This document shows, piece by piece, positions 1 through 12,772 of a DNA stretch of 64,000 nucleotides; position 1 is the stretch's first letter; the number at the start of each line of letters is the position of its first letter. Both the position numbers and the translations under genes were made by a program. The notes beneath the pieces were generated by a model that worked only from the letters and a program-made list of their open reading frames with translations, did not search any database and was not told where the DNA came from. The DNA lies in NCBI GenBank assembly GCA_948567375.1, contig OX419760.1:35960001-36024000 (forward strand). The letters are read 5' to 3'. Source of the DNA: Lunularia cruciata. Its lineage: Eukaryota; Streptophyta; Marchantiopsida; Lunulariales; Lunulariaceae.

Positions 1-529
1 GTCATTTGGTGTTCATGGCTACTATTTCATGTACGCTTGCTTGTTCTTCCTATCTCAGGGACCAAAATTAAGGTTTGAAGTCCTACTTTTCTAGTTGGGC
101 TCCGTAACTACAGTATATTCTTCCGGACGTTACACTACCCATTTGACCAAAGCTGACAAGCTGGAAGCATATGGTTTGGAGTGAGCTCAGCACATCAGGC
201 CTCATCTTGACAATGCCATGGGTCGACGGGTGAGACAGGTATCTTTACAATAATACTCTTCACTTGTCAAAAGCTTAGACATAATGCCACCACATGACCT
301 ACCACATAAATGCATAGAAGTAGGTTTGAAACTGACGGGGCCAGCAGCTCAATGGACTGAGTCATGTATTGCTCGTGAGACCAATGGGGTCTGGAAACAA
401 ACGCAAAGTTGAATATCGAACAGTCTGGTTGAGCCCCGTGAACCTTGAGGCTGATAACAATCATGTAGGGTATAAAATGAAGCACCACATAAACAGCAGT
501 ACTAGCGGGAACCTAATTTATTACATATA
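1..529. other. 3' flank of SEC5, no gene seen
   Basis: This stretch lies past the SEC5 stop codon. No open frame here resembles a known protein and no exon of a neighbouring gene is recognisable. The base composition is like that of the SEC5 introns, so it is probably the 3' UTR and intergenic DNA. Confidence 0.5.
517..522 (-). terminator. candidate poly(A) signal for SEC5
   Basis: On the minus strand this reads AATAAA, a few bases downstream of the SEC5 stop codon. The position is unusually close to the stop. The hexamer is common by chance in AT-rich DNA, so this is only a candidate. Confidence 0.3.
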
Positions 530-3500
530 TCACCCAAAGTTATTGCTAGTTGTACGACGCGAAGCTCGTCTTGGTTCATTTTGAAGTCGAGACTCTGAGG
601 CGAGCCTAGAAAAGCGGTCAGAAGGGGCACCTTTACTGCTTGTTTCACTTCCGACATCAGAGCTATAACCGGGATGCGGTGAAAGAGGAGGTAGTCCTCT
701 ACCTAAATCAGATTCTCCACCAAGGCTTGAACCGGATGACTTACGGAGATGGCGAATGATGGACCCACCTGGAGCCAAAGGATGTCGTATGGCCAACCGC
801 CTCACTCCTCCTGGACTATATTCAGGTAGTGACTCGGTGAAGCACGTCACATTAATGCGCGTTCTCCTCAGCTCCAACGGTAAATTCTCTGCACTTACCT
901 GATGGGCATATGCCTGCAGCAAGAACACATGTCAGGCTTAAATCACCATCTCTGTGAAGGATAGTGATTCTTCCACGTTCATATACCTGGCCAGATACTA
1001 AGGATTAGGGGAATACGTTGGCCATTAACCGATAATTCTGAGCTCACAACTTCATGACTATTTACTCCATCGGTGAGCATTGTAACGATATTTTTCTTCG
1101 AGAAATTGATGGTCGACTCAACCGGTCTTATTAGTACTTGCGGAATAAGTAACACACCTGAATATCATCTCGTGACATAGGTGGTCCCTGCTCCATCATG
1201 AGTTCTTCAGCTCCTCTAGATCGCCGGCTGGCTCCAGATATCTCAGCCTGATGGATCTCATTCAGACTTTCGTAAACTTTATCCAGAAGCATATCTCGGA
1301 GAGCTGTACCTGCTTCCCTAGCTGCTGGTGTGAAATATCTTTCCAATACAGCATCTATGAAGTCGAACTGCAGGTAAAGATGATTCAAAGCAAAAGTGAG
1401 CAGATGGTTTGAAGCTCCTTACTGCCAGAAAAGGACACAACAGAATTTATGTCTCGTATGCAGTAACCAGATTATATATCTAACCTCTCCAGGTCAGTTT
1501 TTTGTCTGTTGGTATCGTTACAGAAGCAACGACACAGGTCAGGAACATAAGTCAAGAAAACTCTGCTGCATAAGTTCAACACAAAAGTAGGTACTTCGAT
1601 CTGCAACTTGATGGTACGTATGTAGGATCTTTAAAGGTAGATAGTAAATTTACCTCGAGCATAAGCTGAGAGTATCCATTGACATCTAAAATCCGGAGAA
1701 CCTTTTGCTGGTTCTCAGTAAATACATTTAGAAGAGCAACCATCAACCCCTCCACCAATACATTCACGACCTTGTCCAAGAAAGGTTTTGCTCCAGCAAA
1801 GACCTGTGCCAATGCGAGATGAGTAATACTAATAACGATGTCAGGTACGTGAAACTAACAGACAGGAATATATATCATTGTTTACAAACGATAATCCCAA
1901 CAGCTCAAAAAGAGCTCAAAAGACAGACGATCACCTCAGCATGTACCGCAACCAAAGGATGGAGAAGCTCCACCACATTATCCCTGACACCCTGACATGT
2001 AGAAGGGTAATTCCAGATATCAATCTGTACTTCTACGACGCAAACCAAAACTCCTCCCAAACGACAAGGTACGAGTTTGTATTTATGAACAGTGTGAACA
2101 TTTCAAGTTGATTGACGGAATCGAGCACCAGGATTCTAGATGCTAAGTCAAAATCAACGGAATAACTTCAACCCGCACAACTCACTTTTATTGGAGGAGT
2201 TTGAGACCACTGCGTAGCATCATCAAGAAGGTAAGCTGCTGCAGAAACTCCAACCACTGACGCCTGAGAAAAGCATACAGACGTGTCAAGTACAGACCTA
2301 TTCACACGCTCAGCGTAAATCATCGAGATAAATCTCAGAAAAGAATAACATGGGAAGGACCACTTCTCCAGCAGTGAAGAATGGGCACAATATCGTTAAG
2401 AGTGGTTCGAGTTCGCGCTTAGGATGTGAAACTACAACAAGTCTACTCTACTCGCTAAATACAGTTAGCTGATTTGATCATCTGACTGGACAGACCGAAT
2501 TACTTTTCTTTCTTGGCTTCCCATTTCCTATTTGCCTCTTTGTGTTTACATCGGCATTGGATTATTCTCTTCCATCCACGTTGTGTGCTCCAGTGCACCT
2601 ACTTTGACTTGCAGCAAGCATACCAATTTAATGCTTTCATACTCCCGCTTTTGGGGGTGGTTTAGTTGATGAATAAAAGTTGGTCAAACATAAGGTTTAA
2701 CACCTCAAGAAGTGAACAATTTACAGGCTTATCGATTGACCTTACGGTGATCTCACCTTGGTAAGATTGTAGTGATTCAAAATCTTCTCTTCCAGTGCGG
2801 ACAGAGCATTTGAAGCTTCTTCTGTTGACGATAAGTTGTTTTCTTCCGGATGCCTACCCTTTCCTGGATGTTGACTGCATTGCAACAACTACGAAGTCAG
2901 CAGTTGATAATGTGAAAGAGAACAACGGAGCTGCTGAAACGAATGCCATCACAACTGAAAGTGATGTACTCCTAAAAACACATCTTGTAACGTTCTTAAT
3001 TACCTGGCATGCATCCAGACATGCTGATATTTTTGGTTCAAATCGGGTAGAAGAGAGCTTTTGGTGAAGGCAGTATTGCTCAAAACCATCAACAATCTTT
3101 GGTGATAGTTGGTAACTTCGACCCCTGCTATCAAGCTGATAAACTTATCCTCCCCCGAGTTCGAGACCCCACTCTCATCTTCTTGCTGTGGATTTTGAGA
3201 TATCTCCTCCGTCAACTTCTCCAGCAAATCTGAGTAGATCAGAGTCAAGGTATTGGTGAAACTTCCAATACAGGACATGTATCACTGCTACTAAGAAGAT
3301 CTCTAAAAGTTAGACAACATACAGTTGATTCTTGCCTCTAGTTCGTGTCACTTACTGCAGTTAATTATCAAAGAACTTTTGCATCCAATAACTTTGAGAG
3401 CAATACTGCTAAACGGGCTTCACAATTTGAACTCGTCAAATGCAATTTGTCTTGATATTCAAAAACATACAAATCTATTGCTTTGAGGAAAGTGGAAATA

Positions 3501-6500
3501 TCAATTTCAGTAAACTTTGCAGGTCAAGTGCCTACCAGCAAGGTCAAGAAAACATTCGACAAAGGTCATCCTCACGTTGTCCTGCATCTGGCGAACTTGA
3601 GCTGACAGATCATCATGAAGCTCAGTGCTCTTACTGGTTAACCTTTTAATCATCCTGCATTCAGACAGGATAGCTCGATTACCGGAGTGTTTCCTCTTCT
3701 GTATGGTGCCCGGGGCAGTATCACTAATATAGCTGTCCAATTCTCTGAACCTCACGATAATACGAAACATAAAAGTGACAATATGAGTATGCCTTGAAAT
3801 AACTAAACGGTGAATGGTATTAGTCAACTATCTAATGATATCTACATAACGAATCAGGCAAAGCCAGAAACATGGAAGCCAGCTAAGAAATTGATTGGTA
3901 AAATCTGAATGAAGAAACTTTTGGTCATCTTACTCTGCCATATGCTCCAGTGTGACGACCAGCATTTCGCGATATCTGAGGGGCAAGGCAGATATCGCGT
4001 AAGGGGTTCCCCCGCGTTCAATTGTTGGCACAGGGATCCAATCCTCATCTTGGACGAGGGCTGCTGTGGCTCCGCGCATCAATGTACAGACCCGAAGAAC
4101 AAACACTCTTGTGACCTCTGTCCGCAAAACTAGCAGAGCTTGCACTGCACACTCCACAAAGTGGTAGGTCACTAAATCAATGCAGAAAAGCCCTTGAGAG
4201 TTATGAGATAATTGAATCTTCTTTACACGTTTAAGTCCATATTCAAATGTCATACATAACTAACCTGATGAATTAGAACAAGGACAAGTATTAAGAACGG
4301 AGGACAGCTTGAACCTTCCACGAGTCATGCCGTTTATTTCGTGCTGTTCTGAGGATGTCATCTTCACTACTCTATACCAGATGAGAACTAGGAGTTCAGG
4401 ATAAACCGAAAATCAAGATGGACACTTTGATTGATGCTACTGTGAATCAAGGGTCGCGCATCTCACCTGCACTTCTAGGTGCACAGTCCTTGTCCTCCAG
4501 AGCTACACAGGCCTTCGAGATCTCCATCAAAGCTTCTTTCATGTAAGGACGAAGAACATTCGCTTCCGCAAGAGCAATGAAAGCGTTTTGTACCTACGTA
4601 GCACAAGGTAACACACTCTTGATATCCAAAGTTCCGGAATGACTACGAAGTATACAAGTGACTAATGGAGGGTAAAATTGGGTTCAATTGCTCCACGTTA
4701 GAACAACCACATTATGTCAAGATACCAAAACCAAGGGTGAAATCATTGAGAGGCTGGAAGTCCCCCAACATTCAAATTTCCTAGTCCATGGAAGAATCCA
4801 AGAAGTGCCAAAATAAGAAAGCTAATCTAACGGCTTTGACAATTGGCTGTGTTTAACCAAACGGGCCTCAAGAGTTAAAACGTGTGAGCACAAAGCCTAT
4901 CCGGTGTAATTAACCGGGTACCGTACCCACGTTTGAACCTGATGTTACTCTGGCATTTCAATGTAGTAAGGTAAAATTCTTTATAGCACAACGTACGTCA
5001 ACCATCATACCTTGGTCTCATACAAAGATATGATGCAGTGGACCATTGTCACCACTTCTTCCACAGAATGTGTTGTGTATTTTGATTCGGGGTGTTCTTC
5101 ATATGGATACAGAGATGCGTCATTGGTTGGCGTGGTGTGCCTACCGTTAGGAACACCTGGCTGGGACACCTGTAGTGAAATCATAGAATCATTATATGCT
5201 AGACAGGTCTAGGTACCTTATTTGTGCAAAACATGCGAGTATCGTAAAATACCAAATTCTCATCATAAGTTGTGTATGTGTGACGTACTGAAGTTCACAA
5301 AAGAGATAACAGCATTTCGAGATACATACTTTAGCGAACTTGCCACTGAAAATGGAAAGAGCAAGTCTCCAAAAGTTGGGAACATGTTGTACAATAACTG
5401 CTGTAAGTCTGCGTATCAGGCGTCCTAACAAGGCATCTGACTCTTCTCCAGTTGAGTCCTTCAAGTTGTTATCTCCAACATCTCTGTCTTGATCTCCCAA
5501 GAGAAGATTGAAATCGACTTCAGACTGATACACAGTTAGCCGCAAAACGATTAGTCACGGAGAAGATGCAGACACGCAGTTCCCAAGGTATTGTGCATTT
5601 TATTTTATTGCCTAGACAAGAACTACTTTTGATCAATCTACTTCTTTAGAACGAGTTGGCCCAAGTACTAACAGGTAGCACAGGCGCCAACCAGGAGAGG
5701 TGTGATACCATGAACGTGAATCTGATGAAAAACTGAGCGTTTACATCCAAGGGAGCGGATATGTAGTACTAGCATCTAAAGGTAATGCTGTGCAATCACA
5801 GCACAAAATGAATCTGAATAGCATGTTAGGGTAGACTGATAGAATGAGGCGCAACGCATAATGGAATGCATACAGCAGTGTAGCTGAGAACAAAAGTCTA
5901 TTTGTGAAGTAAGTGATCTACCGATATGGTTCATGCAGAAGCCTTATTGGCTGTGTGAGAATGGATTGTTGTTGCTACAATCAGTAGTCCAGGAACCATC
6001 AACAACAGTGGAGTGATGACCATCGTGGCATCACCCTTCTTCACGGACGATGGGCAATGGGTTCTCACACCTGAGGGTTCACGTCACCATTTCGGAAGTA
6101 GAGGGCGGTGAATGATGAGATAAAGTTTGGGACATACGGTTTTGTTTGACTCCCGCTGCAGTTGCTTCCAGCGAGCATCGAACTGTACTTTTTCTCGCAC
6201 TCGACCTTGTAGGGCATCCATACGTGCCTCGTGCTCCAAGGAACATCCTTCAAGAAGACCTCGAATTCTACGATCCTGTCATAGAGGAAAATGTTCAGTC
6301 ACTGACTTTGAGGAAACAGTCTGGAACCGTCATAGCTTGATAAAACAAAACACAAACTTAGGACCAAACTTCGGAGTTTGTCTTGCAGAACTCATAGCAA
6401 TGGCCAATCAACGCAAACCCTTTAACATATATCTGTAGACACTAGGACTTTCCTATCCCACCAAAAATTTCTTCTCATTTTCCAAAACAGGTGAAGAATC

Positions 6501-9500
6501 ACTCCTGTGTTTTGTCACTTAACTTTGATAGCGTGTAAGTGTGTATACTTTCAAGGTTTTACTCCACGTTTCCCATGGTCAACACTCTGTACTGAACCTT
6601 GAAAGACCAGGATAAACCCACCTGAATGCTGAGATAATGCCAGACTGGATCAGAATCCGGTTCAAGCTCGAGCAGCAGTCGAATAGTATTTTCTAACTGC
6701 GCAGGCGTAATTCTTTCAGTCTACTTCACGCAACAAAAGAACTTTCTCAAAGACAAGTGCAACATTGTCCCAATTAGAAATGAATGAATTAGTGAAGCAA
6801 GCAAAAGTTAGGACATTTTTACACTCTGCTCACGCGTTTTGAGTGATATATATGGTCGACAAGGTTTTAGGCAGGATGAAAGCAAAGAGCTGCCATCATA
6901 TCATCAAAGGCTTATCTTTCGTAAGCACCACCTTAAAGAAGATTTCTGAGTAGCTCCTAAAGGACATAACTTCTGCATAATTTGAGACCGTATTGATAAG
7001 CGACATAAATATATGACTTGTCGTATATTACCTGAGTAATTTCAACATTAGGATTTTCCATAGTCTTGTAAAGCATATCCTTAAACTCTTGCACAATTTT
7101 ATCCACCTCTTCCAACACCCTGCTCAATATGCCGACCTGTACCACACAAGAACTATAGCCGTAAAGAAGAATTGTAACCTCACAATTCTGTGCAGGCCTT
7201 ATGCAAATGACACATGAGTTCGTCCTTGCCAGTCATTCCGACATACACCTCTCCAGTGTTTCTGAAACTGTGATGCCCCATTTAAGACTTTCATTATGCG
7301 TGCTCATACATTCATGAATCATCGGCAAAACAATCTATCAGTAAAATTTGTCTGCTTTCTAGTAGGATCTCACGTAAGAAAAACTTCATCCAGAGCCTTG
7401 AGTCCTCTAAGATGGACGTCATGACCTTGTAGGAATCAACTAAACTGAGGGTGGTTAGATTGCAGACCACAAGTGACTCTGATCTCTGGATTACCTACTA
7501 CACAACTCGAACTTTTGCAAATGCATGATAGCATCATTGCACAAAATGAATCTTGATTGAGAGACATACGTGGGTGTATTGCACCAAAGATTTGGCCTTC
7601 TTGTACTCTCGGATAGCCAAATCGTATTCTCCTTTGCTAATGCTGCTCCTGATGATGCTGGGCAAATTGAACAAAGTTCGAAAGCGTTGAAGCATGCCTT
7701 GAACTGACCGAATACGCTCTGCCTGGGCCTGCAATGAAATGTCAAGATGTTAGTCAGACGTAATAAAAGGAATGAGGAGAGTACGGGTAGCTTCAAGGAG
7801 TATAATAGACTCAACCAGAAAGCAAAAGCGACCAGATATTCGATTCAAACACGAGGCAGTAGAAAACTTGAGGGGATGTAAGAACTCTCACTGACCTGTC
7901 GCTCTAACAAAGGTCCAAAGGCTCGCTTAGCCACTGCATCTACATCTTGTATTGCATGACTAAGGTGAACTGTTCCGGCACCTTCTGGATCAGCTTCAAT
8001 CTGTTGCAATTTTGAATGTATATCTGTAGTAAAGCAAGCAGTCCAAACAGTTTATGTGCATATCCTTTCCGTCTAGCTCTCTAGGTCCATACAACAGAAA
8101 TATCACCGCCTACTAGGATATTTCATCACGGTAAATCTTTATAGATAATTAATAATGTCAGTAAATATTGTCCCGACAAAATTTAAAGTTCCAAGGTGAG
8201 TTTCAAGAGAATATCAAGTAAGGAAAGGAGATAGGCTAGGGCACAGGTGGACAGATTCACAAATCCAGATGTTGCAATGTTGACAATATAGCCGAAAATT
8301 ACCCAATAAATAGCAACTAGAGCAAATGTGAATATGGAGATAAGCTAGATTCTAAGTAGAAGTCTGGGCTTAAGGCCAAATATACATAGCCTTCTCTGCT
8401 ATAACGGGCGACAAATCTCCTCTACTGGTATTGAGCAAGACCCTCTCTGAGCTGGAAATACCGACAGAAGACACAGAAGTCTTCACTGTACACAAGGCCA
8501 ACCGACAAGATGACGATGGAGGCTGAATTTGTTCCACAGAGGAGCAAAACAACTTTGTCTCTCGAAGACAAAGACTGTCAACCGTTGCTCGCCGAGAAAT
8601 GACAGAGCAAACATGATGATCGACATCATTCATCAAGCTACAACCAGAAGGGAGCACAGGGAGATAAACTTACCGTCTATGGTATTTTTGCAGGAAATGA
8701 AACAATCAAAATTCTCTTTTACGAGTTTTTTGAGTTGATCTTTGCGGTTCTGCAGATTTGTCTTAAGTGCACCCTCTCCGGCTTCAAGCTCCGCTGCACT
8801 TGTATTTTGGTGAATTCTCGCTAGAAAGAACTTCGGATCAAAGTTTTCAGAGTGATACATGACTTTCTCTGTAAAGAACAACAGTCTCAATCAGCACATT
8901 GATCTTGATAGTGTGAGCACCACGCACAACTTGGTAAACCAAGTGTAGAATTCCTCCTCAACCCAAACCTTTACTAGTATGAACAATGGCCCCCCACTAA
9001 ATTTGAGCAGAACCTGCCCCGATCCTTTACTGAAGCAACTATGTCCATGGGCACGTACAATTACATAAAGAAAGTACGTCCATATATTTGCATCTTTACT
9101 CTTGCACCAGGTATTTTCTTCTCAGCAATTACTGCATACTTCCTAGTCAAAATTTATTAGCCTATTCGCATCATTTCAAGCAAGGTCTAACAAATAGCCT
9201 TTGATAGTTTCTTCCTGCGGACCTCTGGATGCAGCGTCGCGGACAGGAGGTGGATCTTCTTGAGATGTTTGATACTCATTGCCTTTCCGCCTATTGCTGG
9301 ACTGTGCCGGAGAGTCTTCTGTATCTCGCGAAAGTGTTAGGGCCTTCAGATTTATTGGTCTGCAATAGAAGAGGACCGAAGTTTCAACAACAGAAACGTC
9401 TCATGAATACCTATGTCTATCCGGAATTCCACAATCAGGCATTCAGACGCACAAAACTTAGACGAGATAATATTCGAAACCAATTGAAGAACCTAAACCC

Positions 9501-12500
9501 ACCACCAAGTGACACTAAATTAACCAAGAGAAGCATAAAAGATGGACTTTTGTGGAATAGAAAGTACTAACTTGAACTTAGTTCACACCTGCTACTGCGA
9601 TTCTTCGTTCATTCTTGACGTGATAGCTAAGCTGATGGAACTCTTTATCCCATACTATATTAACTTCAGGTTGTGACCCTAATTACACCTACATAGAAAG
9701 TTCTAAGCCCTTGACGTGAATATATAACTACGTGCATTCTTGATACTCTAGGAAAAGAAACATGCGCTACCAAAGTTTGATAAAGAGTTACACGGTTTTG
9801 CATTCTTACTCCTCCTATTTGCCGGTAAAGCTCGGAGAACTGAGAAGGTCAAGTGGGAAATGTCTTACCCAAGACCTAGAGGATCAAGCAGGTCATCACC
9901 CCTCGGTGCCTCCACAAGGGTATTGGACCGACGAATCCGAGCTGTAGTGTTAGCAGCAGGTGCGGCTCTAGTCTCTCGCATCTCCCGCACCCTCCGAACC
10001 AGCTGCCAAAGAACTAAGAAGATATTTCAGAAGTGCAAACTGCAAGCTCAGCAATCGAAAACACGAAGTCTGATAAAGGATCTGTCAGAGGGTATTGGTA
10101 GATGAGAGCAGAAGCCGTTCTAGGAACGGGTGATCCAAAACTCATGAAGTGCATATGAAAGGTAACCAAGATATGCTCAATACAAGATTAGTGATAAATC
10201 CCTAAAGTAGAATGCATTGGATGTAGCCTGAAGCAAAGGCATAATTGCAGCATAACTCTATGTATAAAGAACTAGCGAACAATGTGTATTCGGTACCGGC
10301 TATGCAACAGAATTCGAGAAATATATAGGTATATGAGAGCAGAAGCCGTTCTGGGAACTGTTTATCCAGAACTCATGAAATGCAGATGATCGATAACCAA
10401 GATGTACGTGATGCACAATGCTAGAATAGTGATAAATCCATAAGGTAGAATGCATCGATTGTAACCTGAGGCAAAGAGATAATTGCAACAAATTGAGAAT
10501 AACATATATCTAAAGTACTAGTAAACAACTTGAAATCGATAACAGCTATGCAAAAGACTGCGAGAAGTATAAAACGTTATGTAATAGACCACCAGTAAGC
10601 AGTGCGAGAACAATGAAAATTAAAAACCTGGGTTGCAGTCGGGTAGAAACACTGTAGACACAGGAGGTCGAACCACGAATCAGGCAAAGAGCGAAGGAAA
10701 AATAATAGGGAGGGAATTAGCTGGAGAATGGAGGAGTGGAACAATGCGAGAGCTTATGGATGGTGTGGCTGCAGAGACTTATCGAAGTGTAACAGGGTAA
10801 CAAGAGTGAAGCGAAAGAGGACAGGATATAAAGTATATCGCAACATGCGCTATGGACGCTTGAGCCCTGAGACACTAAACAGCAAAGGGAAGCAGAAGGC
10901 AGCCATAGTAAACCTCCATGAAAACACATGCGACTTCATCAGTGCCGAAGTAGCTGAGCAAGTGTCAGTACCCCTTGTACCGAGTTTGTGCTTGAAAACT
11001 GTGAGTGCCAAGGCAAACTCGGTTACTCCCCTAAAGTGCCGCTCATAAGTAGTGGGAATGTCGAAAAACTGAAGAATAGAAGTGGAAGGTTGGACAGAAA
11101 GAGCAAGCAGAAGTGCAGAATTCGAGAAATATAATTATTGGGCAATTGACCACCTGTAAGCATCGCGTGAACGAGGAAAATAAGCTATAGTCTGGAGGAA
11201 AATAAGCTATAGTCTGGAGTCGGGCAGGAACATTGGAGGGTATCTGTCAGAGGGTATCTACAAGGCTCTCACGTATATTACAGTCAGCTCACTGGAAAAA
11301 GTTACGGGCTTGAACTGAGGCTTTAGGATCTGATCAGATGAAAGTACCGTAGTAACTCACAAGCTACCCCAGACTAAGCAGCAGCCGCTTACTCAACACT
11401 TAATTGTCTCCAAAAGAACATTCTTCGGCCCTCCAACAGTAACTAGGGAATAGCTTCCAGGACGTGAAGGCATCGATCTCTGAAGATGATCGACCTGGTT
11501 GAATCATTCAGGATTGAGAAAGGGGAATGTCGTTCCTTCCGGTACTAGCAGAAACGTATCTTGTCTTTTGTCGAACTTAAGTTGAGGTCTGGTATGATTC
11601 AAAGGGTTCCCTTTGTTCACTCGACTGTCATTAAATTACAACACATTCGTTTGTGGGTGAGAAGAGGAAGATGCCTCAAATTTCTCAAGTTTATGGTTTT
11701 CCAAAACGGAAAGAGCAGACTTTATCAACTGTGGTTAAAAATGTACCAGAAGGTTGAGCTCACGAATCGCCTTCTCATTAGGGCCGACTATTACATTATA
11801 GCTCGTTGTCCAACTTAGGAGACCGGTCACCATATCTCTCGATGAACAGGTCTTACTGCAGACTTCGAATCCAAACATAATAACTCAAAGTATAATGCTA
11901 CTTTCAACAAGCGTGAAATTGCTGTTTCTCTCAGGTGACGACATATCAAGTTACTCATAACAAAACCTGGTGGCTTTTGTCAAAAAAAGAAGGAAATAGA
12001 AAGATCAACCTCATAGTAAATGGTACTAAAACGAAGCGCATGGCATTTGCTACAAGTGACCATAAATTACTGTGCCGAAAATCAAGATCGTCGACCTGTG
12101 TTAAACTGATGTGATCGTTTTGTCCGGAGAAGCAATGCCCAAAGGGTCCTTCATTGAAAAAGGAACCAGGTTACGGGAATGGGGACTCACAATCACAAAA
12201 CGTGTGAATGCTACCAGAAGTGGAATAGTGGCGTGTTACTTGAATAGCGTCTGCACTGCCCAGGGATAAGAAAAAAGCAGAAAATCTGCGGTCCATATAC
12301 GATTTTAATGGCGACACAAGAGTTGCAGTAGTAGAAAGGAAAACGCCAAGTGAGCATTGCGAAGGTGTGATAAGAATGGAGAACTTACCTCAGCCTGATC
12401 AACATGATTCCAATTTTCCGGTTCCTCGTCATCTTCATTCCACTCCAAATCGCTATCGTTATCGACCGGGGCCCTCTTATCTTTTGCAGGCGGCGCTCGA

Positions 12501-12772
12501 CGGGGAGGAGGTGGTGCGTCGTCATCTTCGGACGAAATGCTAAGGAGCTCTACTTCCGACTCCTCCTCGTCTTCCATCGTATGATGAGGTGCTGGAGGCG
12601 GTGCTCTCTTGGGCGGAGTCTGGGGCGGAGTACGTCTGGGAGGACCCGCGGCAGCGGGTGAGACGCTAGGGGGAGGGTACTGCGGGGGCCTTTTGTAACT
12701 CTGGTCTCGTTGAGCTTGCTCCGCCAAAGCTCTCTGCAGGAGCTCCTCATCATCATCCTCCTCGCTCGACAT
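530..12772 (-). CDS. SEC5: Exocyst complex component SEC5 (21 exons)
   Basis: Subunit of the octameric exocyst, which tethers secretory vesicles to the plasma membrane. Exons read on the minus strand: 12772-12389, 10002-9869, 9359-9223, 8868-8674, 8023-7896, 7728-7570, 7136-7032, 6696-6622, 6275-6138, 5524-5330, 5169-5011, 4593-4467, 4144-3934, 3744-3536, 3229-3004, 2874-2757, 2263-2186, 1991-1935, 1803-1654, 1367-1158, 913-530. All phases join, giving about 1192 aa, near the length of plant SEC5. The start has the plant SEC5 opening (MSSEEDDDEELLQRALAEQA) and an acidic, proline-rich linker to about residue 128. Diagnostic blocks are FDPKFFLARIHQNTSAAELE, SVQGMLQRFRTLFNLPSII (exon 6), LLLELEPDSDPVWHYL (exon 8) and VFAGAKPFLDKVVNVL (exon 19). 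The tail from exon 21 is Ser/Arg-rich. No Ral-binding TIG domain is seen, as expected for plants. Two junctions are uncertain: the exon 3 donor (9223, or 9199 as a GC donor) and the exon 14 acceptor (3744 or 3750). Confidence 0.95.
10102..10578. repeat. Diverged 231-bp tandem duplication in SEC5 intron 1
   Basis: Two adjacent copies, 10102-10332 and 10333 to about 10578, both begin with the block GAGAGCAGAAGCCGTTCT and stay alignable throughout. They share, for example, a run around AGTGATAAATCC. A partial third copy of the downstream end seems to lie at about 11118-11235, sharing AGTCGGG and the surrounding context. The repeat sits wholly inside the first SEC5 intron, which is about 2.4 kb and the longest in the gene. 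No coding potential is apparent. Confidence 0.7.
11173..11216. repeat. Perfect 22-bp direct repeat in SEC5 intron 1
   Basis: A unit starting GAGGAAAATAAGCTATAG occurs twice back to back (11173-11194 and 11195-11216) without mismatch. It looks like a recent slippage duplication inside the diverged intronic repeat. Confidence 0.85.

Noticed and set aside
5012-5428. Plus-strand frames over SEC5 exons 10 and 11
   Set aside because: The minus strand gives recognisable SEC5 blocks with correct splice sites; the plus frames are shadows.
6127-6438. Open frames on the plus strand inside SEC5 exon 9 and intron
   Set aside because: They are in antisense to a well supported exon and match nothing.
9229-9570. 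113-codon plus-strand frame
   Set aside because: It covers SEC5 exon 3 in antisense and has no recognisable product.
11561-11818. 85-codon frame in SEC5 intron 1
   Set aside because: No match to SEC5 or any known protein, and it is not flanked by sensible splice sites.
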